A program made the translations under genes and the position numbers. The notes beneath the pieces are model-generated. The model was given only the letters and a program-made list of their open reading frames with translations, made no database searches and had not been told where the DNA came from. DNA of 7,502 nucleotides from Lentisphaeria bacterium (GTDB taxonomy: Bacteria; Verrucomicrobiota; Lentisphaeria; Oligosphaerales; Oligosphaeraceae): NCBI GenBank assembly GCA_028699735.1, contig JAQVUB010000114.1, positions 1-7,502 of the forward strand. The letters are read 5' to 3'. Shown here piece after piece: positions 1 to 5,157 of this stretch. The first letter of the stretch is position 1. Each line of letters starts with the position of its first letter.

Positions 1-8
1 AATAATTC

Positions 9-134
9 TTTTTGTACAACGAAAGGCACGAAATGACACGAAAAAAAATCATGGAAGCTGCTTTGACTGCGAGCATGCGTCGTACTTTCCATGAAATTTT
101 TTCGTGTCATTTTGTGTCTTTTTGTTGTGAAAAA
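9..134. repeat. Long imperfect palindrome, family copy A
   Basis: The left arm (about 9-56) is matched by a reverse-complement right arm (about 87-134) around a 30-base centre (57-86) that resembles neither of the other copies. Each arm contains three spaced CGAAA units (TTTCG-type in the right arm) and ends at the centre with ATGGAA (51-56) and TTCCAT (87-92). Arm differences include the pairs 30/113, 26/117, 21/122 and 15/129, which would be G-U wobbles in a + strand RNA, plus an AA/AA mismatch at 47-48/95-96 and a one-base bulge near 123. The same arms recur at 1317-1387 and 4995-5119. No target-site duplication is visible at the ends. It could be a REP- or MITE-like non-autonomous element or a hairpin-forming transcript boundary. 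No encoded protein is supported here. Confidence 0.85.
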
Positions 135-206
135 CACATTGTTATCCAGCTTCATCTGATGCATGAGAGGATATCTCCTGAGTTCAATAAAAAGCGTTGA
201 ATTGGC

Positions 207-234
207 TTGACAAGTGTGCTGGAATGAATACAAT
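207..234 (+). promoter_or_regulatory. Sigma70-type promoter for the isomerase gene
   Basis: A perfect -35 hexamer TTGACA (207-212) is followed after 16 bases by a 5/6 -10 hexamer TACAAT (229-234). Transcription would start near 241, giving a leader of about 60 bases before the ATG at 303. The stretch between palindrome copy A and this promoter (135-206) shows nothing else that I recognise. This is the only convincing promoter in the window. Confidence 0.75.
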
Positions 235-289
235 AACTAAGATGCCCTGAACGGCAGTTATCCCCCTTATATTTTCAGGTTTTCGAACA

Positions 290-299
290 AAGGAAAGAG
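290..299 (+). promoter_or_regulatory. Shine-Dalgarno site of the isomerase gene
   Basis: A purine-rich AAGGAAAGAG stretch has its AGGA core (291-294) eight bases before the ATG at 303, which is normal spacing and fixes that start. The other two genes in the window lack a comparably clear site. Confidence 0.75.
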
Positions 300-302
300 A
301 CC

Positions 303-1301
303 ATGTCACATCCAGTCACTATTTTTACCGGTCAATGGGCAGATCTTCCCCTGGCTGAACTCGCACCCAAGATGAAAAGTCTCGGCTATGACGGCCTCGA
401 GCTGGCCTGCTGGGGCGATCACTTCGATGTCGAAAAAGCGGCAAAAAGCAGCAAATACTGCCAGGGACAAAGGGCCATTCTGAAAAAAGCAGGTCTGGAC
501 TGCTGGGCGATCAGCAATCATCTTGCCGGGCAACTGACCTGCGATCCCAATGACGATGCGCGTTCCAATAACTTTGGCAACCTGCCTGCGGACTGCAATA
601 ACAAGGCGGAAAAAAAGCGTGCCTGGGCTATTGAATCAATGAAACAGTCTGCCAAAGCTGCGCACAATATGGGTGTCAAAGTCGTCAATGGTTTCACCGG
701 CTCTCCGATCTGGCATATGCTGTACAGCTTCCCGCCGGCTTCCGACAAAATGATCGATGACGGTTTCAAGTATTTCGCCAAAATCTGGAATCCCATCCTT
801 GATGAATTTGACAAATACGGCATCCGCTTTGCCCTCGAAGTCCATCCCACCGAAATCGCCTTCGATATCTTCAGCGCCCAGCGCGCGCTCGAAGCCATCG
901 GCAACCGCCCTGCTTTCGGCTTCAATTTCGACCCTAGCCACCTGGTCTGGCAGGGCATGGACCCCGTCGAATTCATTAAAGCATTCCCGGATCGCATCTA
1001 TCACGTCCATATCAAAGATGCAAAAACTACCCTCGATGGGCGTACCGGACTGCTCTCCTCCCATATCAATTTCGGACAGCCCAAGCGCGGCTGGGATTTC
1101 CGAAGCCCTGGACACGGCGATGTCGACTTCGAGGAAATCATCCGCGAGCTGAACCGTATCGGTTACAGCGGCCCCCTCTCTGTCGAATGGGAAGACTGCG
1201 GCATGGAACGCGAATACGGCGCGGCTGATGCCAGCGCTTTCGTGCGAGCCATTGACTTTTCTCCATCCAACACGGCCTTCGACGCCGCTTTCAACAAATA
1301 A
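303..1301 (+). CDS. Sugar phosphate isomerase/epimerase-like TIM-barrel protein
   Basis: This 332-residue protein belongs to the xylose-isomerase-like/AP endonuclease 2 TIM-barrel superfamily (COG1082 type), whose members isomerise or epimerise sugars and keto-sugars with a bound divalent metal. The four expected metal ligands are visible in order: E179 (ALEVHP), D210 (FDPSHL), H236 (HVHIKD) and E295 (SVEWED). H181, H213 and the R267/H271 segment (FRSPGHGD) probably line the pocket. The N-terminal strand and the GYDGLEL segment (28-34) fit the first barrel units. There is no signal peptide, so it is likely cytoplasmic. The ATG is supported by a strong ribosome site and a good promoter, so the gene appears to start its own transcript. 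The substrate cannot be read from sequence. A role in carbohydrate or 3-keto-sugar catabolism is inference, and an inositol-type isomerase is an alternative. Confidence 0.9.
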   Translation: MSHPVTIFTGQWADLPLAELAPKMKSLGYDGLELACWGDHFDVEKAAKSSKYCQGQRAILKKAGLDCWAISNHLAGQLTCDPNDDARSNNFGNLPADCNNKAEKKRAWAIESMKQSAKAAHNMGVKVVNGFTGSPIWHMLYSFPPASDKMIDDGFKYFAKIWNPILDEFDKYGIRFALEVHPTEIAFDIFSAQRALEAIGNRPAFGFNFDPSHLVWQGMDPVEFIKAFPDRIYHVHIKDAKTTLDGRTGLLSSHINFGQPKRGWDFRSPGHGDVDFEEIIRELNRIGYSGPLSVEWEDCGMEREYGAADASAFVRAIDFSPSNTAFDAAFNK

Positions 1302-1316
1302 TTACACTGGGCATTC

Positions 1317-1387
1317 TTTTTTAACAACGAAAAGCACGAAACGACCCGAAAATTTTCGGGTCTTCGGTGTTTTTCGTTGTTAAAAAA
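1317..1387. repeat. Compact palindrome, family copy B
   Basis: This short form of the same palindrome lies between the isomerase stop and dnaE. The left arm (1317-1352) starts with T6 then AACAACGAAAAGCACGAAAC. The right arm (1353-1387) is its reverse complement apart from a small indel and substitution region around 1362-1368. The arms meet directly at CGAAAA/TTTTCG, with no central spacer and without the ATTTCATGG segment seen in copies A and C. Fully extruded or transcribed it gives a stem of about 35 base pairs. No flanking target duplication is seen (CATTC on the left, CTACT on the right). The right arm ends 24 bases before the dnaE ATG, so it may affect dnaE transcription or mRNA structure. 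That is inference. Confidence 0.88.
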
Positions 1388-1411
1388 CTACTGTGCTCTA
1401 CTGGGAATCCA

Positions 1412-4400
1412 ATGTCTATCTCTTTTGTCCATCTTCACGTTCACACCGACTACAGTATGCTTGATGGGGCTCAGCGCTGCCCCGATATCGTTGACCAGGC
1501 GATCAAGTTCGGAATGCCGGCCGTAGCGGTCACTGATCATGGCAACATGTCGGCCTGTTATGAGATGATTCAGGTTGCTGAAAAGAAAGGAATCAAGCCC
1601 ATTTTAGGCTGCGAGCTCTATGTCGCACCGGATTCCTGCCTGATCAAGGATCAGTCTCTGCCGCATTATCAGGGCTATCATCTCGTCTGCCTTGCCGAAA
1701 ACTATCAGGGCTATGTCAATCTCTGTCATCTCAATGAAGAAGCGTGGCTGAGGGGATTCTACTACAAACCTCGAGTCGACAAGGAACTGCTGCATAAATA
1801 TCACGAGGGGATCATTGCCCTGAGCGCCTGCCTCGGCGGCGAAATTCCCTCTTTGCTGCAGCGCAACCGCGATGAAGATGCCGAAGCGACCCTGATGCAA
1901 TATGTCAAAATCTTCGGCAAAGAAAATTTTTTCATTGAGTTGCAGGATCACGGCCTCGAAGATCAGAAATCCGTCAATCCCAAACTGATTGCGCTGGCCA
2001 GAAAGCACGACATCGGGATGGTAGTGACCAATGATTCGCATTACCTGCTTAAGGAACATGCCGAGGCTCATGACCTCTTCCTCTGCATCGGAACGCAAAC
2101 CACCATCACCGACGAAAAACGCTTCCGCTTCGAAAATTCTGAATTTTATTTCAAAAGCTCAGAGGAGATGGCCGCCCTCTTTCCGGAAATTCCGGAGGCG
2201 GTCAGCAACACCGTTAAAATAGCGGAACGCTGCAATGTCCACTTGCCCACGGTTGAAAAAGACAAGGCTAACCATTATCCGGAATATCCAGTACCAGACG
2301 GGATGACCCGCGAGCAGTACCTCCGCGAGCAATGCCTGAAGGGAATGCAATGGCGCTACAACTTCGATCCCCATTCCCCTGATCTTAAAGCGGATGATCA
2401 GGCTAAAATTGAGCGTATGGATTATGAGCTGAAGATCATTCAGCAGACCGGCTTCACCAGTTATTTCCTCGTGGTCTGGGATTTCCTCCACTACGCCGCA
2501 GAAGTCGGCATCCCGCTGGGACCGGGGCGCGGCAGCGGCGCCGGCAGCATCGTGGCCTATTCTCTGGGCATTACCCATATCGACCCGTTGCGCTATGGCC
2601 TCCTCTTTGAACGTTTCCTCAACCCCGACCGTGTCAGCCCCCCGGATTTCGATATCGACCTCTGTGAAAGAAGGCGCTACGAAGTCATCGAATACGTCCG
2701 CAAAAAATATGGTGCGGAGAATGTGGTACAGATCGGCACTTTCGGCACCCTGAAAGCGAAAGCAGTTATCAAGGATGTCGCCCGGGCGATGGGCCGCAGT
2801 GTGGACGAAGGCAACCGCATCTGCAAACTCATTCCCACGGATCCGAAAATGACCCTGAAAAAGGCATTGGAGGGGGATCCTGAACACAACCTTCCGCCCT
2901 GCAAAGAATTGCAGGAGCTTCTCGATACTACCCCCTGGGTGCAGGAACTCTGGAAATTCGCCACCATCCTGGAAGGCATGAACCGGAATTTGAGCATTCA
3001 TGCCGCCGGCGTGATTATTTGTGACCAGCCGGTCGCAGATGTGGTGCCCATCGCCAAAGGCGCCGGCGACGAACCGATCACTCAGTTCTCCGCAGTCCCC
3101 TGCGAATCCCTCGGCCTGCTCAAAATGGACTTTCTCGGCCTGAAGACGCTGACGATCATCCAGGATGCCCTTGATCTCATCGAAAAAAATACCGGGAAGC
3201 GCATTGACAGCAATGACATCCCGATTGAGGATGCGGCCACCTTTGCGCTGCTCAATCAAGGCAATACGATCGCCGTTTTCCAGCTGGAATCCACCGGGAT
3301 GCAGAGCCTCTGCCGCAAATTCGGGGTCAGCCGTCTGGAGGATATCATTGCTTTGATCGCCCTTTACCGCCCCGGCCCAATGCAGTTCCTCGATGAATTC
3401 ATCGGGCGCAAAACCGGGACGATTCCGGTGGATTATGATGTTCCTGAAATGAAGTCCATTCTCGAGGAAACCTATGGCATCATGCTCTACCAGGAGCAGG
3501 TTATGCAGGTGGTTCAGGCCGTCGCCGGATTCTCCCTTGGAAACGCCGATATTCTTCGCCGCGCCATGGGTAAGAAGAAAGTCGATGTCATGCTCGAACA
3601 GTTCACCAAGTTCCAGCAGGGCTGCCGTGAAAAGGGACTCAAGGATACCGTCATCCAGAATATCTGGGACAAAATTCTGAAATTTGCCGGGTATGGTTTC
3701 AATAAATCGCACAGTGCGGCATACGGCCTGGTTTCCTACCGCACGGCCTGGCTGAAAGCCAATTACCCCGCCGAATTCATGGCGGCTGTGCTCACCAGCG
3801 AACTCGGCAATGCCGAAAAACTGGCCTTCTACCTCAAGGAATGCCGCGCCATGAATATCAAAATACTGCCGCCGGACATCAATGTCTGCGACAGCAGTTT
3901 CTCGGTTGATGGGAGCAATATCCGTTTTGGCCTGGCTGCAGTCAAAGGCGTCGGCTCCGCTGCCATCAGCGGCATTATTCTGGCTCGAAAGCAGGGGGGA
4001 CGTTTCCGGGATCTGACAGATTTCTGCGAGCGGGTCGAAAACAGCAGCAGGAAGAATCTGGAGAATCTGATCAAAGCGGGTGCTCTGGACTGTTTCGGAT
4101 TGCGCCGTTCTCAGCTTCTGGCTGTTTGTGAAGATGCCATTGCCATCGCCCAGCAGACTCAGAAAGACCGCAAAGCCGGCCAGGGCTCGTTGTTCGACAT
4201 GATGGCGCCCGAAGACCGCAAAATGGTCGAATTGCCCATTCTAGACTTGCCGGAATGGAGCATTGGCGAAATCCTCAATTACGAAAAAGAACTGCTCGGT
4301 TTTTACGTCAGCGGGCATCCGATTGCCGAGGCTCAGATTCTCGTCGATAAATTTCAGCTCGATGACCTCAGCGTCATCCCGCAAATGCCGGAGGGCAGCA

Positions 4401-4978
4401 TGGTTCGAGTCGGGGCCTATCTCTCAGCTGTAGCCATGAAAGCCGCGAAGAAGGACAATCGTCCCTGGGCCATTCTGACTTTGGAGAGCCGGGAAGCCAC
4501 CGTTGAAGCACTGATTTTCAGCGATAAGTACGCTGAAAATCTGCAGCATTATCCGACCTCGTTGCAGCCTGGTCAGGTCGTCTTTGTGGAAGGTGAAGTA
4601 TCCCGTCGGGATCCGGAAGCCCCTGCCACCATCAACGCAAGCCGTGTCATCCCCGCCAACCTTGCTCCCCGGATCTTTGCCGGAAGTCTTCTTCTGAAGA
4701 TCCGGCAGGATCAGTTTACGGATGAAAAACTGGTCACCCTGAAGAAAATCTGTGCAGAAAATCAGGGCAGCATTCCGATCATCTTCTGCCTGGCCTGTGA
4801 TAATGGAAATCTCGTTTTCGTCAACAATGACAAGGCCGGTGTCACCTACACACAGGAATTGCAGCAGCAGCTTTCCGCCCTGTCCGGAAGTGACAGCCTG
4901 ATCGTCAAAGCCAGCCAGCAACGCCCCGCCAGCAACCATTTTCGCAATAACTGGAAAAACAGGCCCAGAACCGAATAA
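1412..4978 (+). CDS. dnaE: DNA polymerase III alpha subunit (DnaE1 type)
   Basis: The 1188-residue replicative polymerase catalytic subunit, close to E. coli DnaE (1160). In order: a PHP domain (about 4-280) with all nine metal ligands; the palm with GPGRGSGAGS (370-379) and catalytic aspartates D414, D416 (PDFDID) and D573 (KMDFLGLKT); SIHAAG (528-533); YRPGPM (652-657); GYGFNKSHS (760-768); a helix-hairpin-helix with VKGVG (844-848); an internal beta-clamp motif QGSLF (924-928); and an OB fold (about 997-1085) with a C-terminal domain to 1188. There is no inserted epsilon-like exonuclease, so it is not PolC. I chose the ATG at 1412 because it begins right at the conserved FVHLHVH. An in-frame GTG at 1367 would add 15 residues encoded partly by palindrome copy B and is unlikely. 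The ribosome site is weak (GGGA, 1403-1406) and no clear promoter lies in the gap. Confidence 0.98.
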   Translation: MSISFVHLHVHTDYSMLDGAQRCPDIVDQAIKFGMPAVAVTDHGNMSACYEMIQVAEKKGIKPILGCELYVAPDSCLIKDQSLPHYQGYHLVCLAENYQGYVNLCHLNEEAWLRGFYYKPRVDKELLHKYHEGIIALSACLGGEIPSLLQRNRDEDAEATLMQYVKIFGKENFFIELQDHGLEDQKSVNPKLIALARKHDIGMVVTNDSHYLLKEHAEAHDLFLCIGTQTTITDEKRFRFENSEFYFKSSEEMAALFPEIPEAVSNTVKIAERCNVHLPTVEKDKANHYPEYPVPDGMTREQYLREQCLKGMQWRYNFDPHSPDLKADDQAKIERMDYELKIIQQTGFTSYFLVVWDFLHYAAEVGIPLGPGRGSGAGSIVAYSLGITHIDPLRYGLLFERFLNPDRVSPPDFDIDLCERRRYEVIEYVRKKYGAENVVQIGTFGTLKAKAVIKDVARAMGRSVDEGNRICKLIPTDPKMTLKKALEGDPEHNLPPCKELQELLDTTPWVQELWKFATILEGMNRNLSIHAAGVIICDQPVADVVPIAKGAGDEPITQFSAVPCESLGLLKMDFLGLKTLTIIQDALDLIEKNTGKRIDSNDIPIEDAATFALLNQGNTIAVFQLESTGMQSLCRKFGVSRLEDIIALIALYRPGPMQFLDEFIGRKTGTIPVDYDVPEMKSILEETYGIMLYQEQVMQVVQAVAGFSLGNADILRRAMGKKKVDVMLEQFTKFQQGCREKGLKDTVIQNIWDKILKFAGYGFNKSHSAAYGLVSYRTAWLKANYPAEFMAAVLTSELGNAEKLAFYLKECRAMNIKILPPDINVCDSSFSVDGSNIRFGLAAVKGVGSAAISGIILARKQGGRFRDLTDFCERVENSSRKNLENLIKAGALDCFGLRRSQLLAVCEDAIAIAQQTQKDRKAGQGSLFDMMAPEDRKMVELPILDLPEWSIGEILNYEKELLGFYVSGHPIAEAQILVDKFQLDDLSVIPQMPEGSMVRVGAYLSAVAMKAAKKDNRPWAILTLESREATVEALIFSDKYAENLQHYPTSLQPGQVVFVEGEVSRRDPEAPATINASRVIPANLAPRIFAGSLLLKIRQDQFTDEKLVTLKKICAENQGSIPIIFCLACDNGNLVFVNNDKAGVTYTQELQQQLSALSGSDSLIVKASQQRPASNHFRNNWKNRPRTE

Positions 4979-4994
4979 TACGAGTCGTGGTATA

Positions 4995-5119
4995 TTTTTT
5001 AACAACGAAAAACACTAACGACCCGAAAAAATTTCATGGGATGATAAACACAATCCCACAAGCAAAGCCATTCCCATGAAATTTTTTCGGGGCGTTTCGT
5101 GCTTTTCGTTGTTAAAAAA
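4995..5119. repeat. Long near-perfect palindrome, family copy C
   Basis: The best-preserved long copy lies 16 bases after the dnaE stop. The left arm (4995-5041) and right arm (5072-5119) pair along some 45 positions. The exceptions are a one-base deletion and mismatch around 5016, an A/G mismatch at 5021/5092 and an A/C mismatch at 5012/5102. The outer ends are T6 and A6, and the inner ends are CATGGGA and TCCCATG. The 30-base centre (5042-5071) is unlike that of copy A. The inner part reads A6-stem-loop-stem-T6 on both strands, the shape of a bidirectional intrinsic terminator, though with a large loop and modest GC. It ends 38 bases before the next gene. Confidence 0.9.
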
Positions 5120-5157
5120 AATCTTCTGTTACTCCGTACCCTGTCTCCTGAAATCTC

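Noticed and set aside
165..179. Small near-palindrome GAGAGGATATCTCCT upstream of the isomerase promoter
   Set aside because: The symmetry is short, imperfect and centred on a simple GATATC, and it occurs only once, so an operator cannot be supported.
12..200. 62-codon open frame on the + strand
   Set aside because: It runs straight through palindrome copy A, has no ribosome site or recognisable protein features, and ends just before the promoter.
1367..1411. Upstream GTG start for dnaE adding 15 residues
   Set aside because: The added codons come partly from the right arm of copy B, and the conserved DnaE N-terminus (FVHLHVH) begins right after the ATG at 1412.
2159..3712. 517-codon open frame antisense to dnaE
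   Set aside because: It lies wholly inside dnaE, is a by-product of the coding strand's codon bias, and has no family features that I recognise.
9..5119. CRISPR array or insertion sequence as an explanation for the repeats
   Set aside because: The copies are separated by 1 to 3.6 kb of coding sequence with no regular spacers, and no cas gene or transposase is present. Direct repeats flanking the copies were looked for and not seen.
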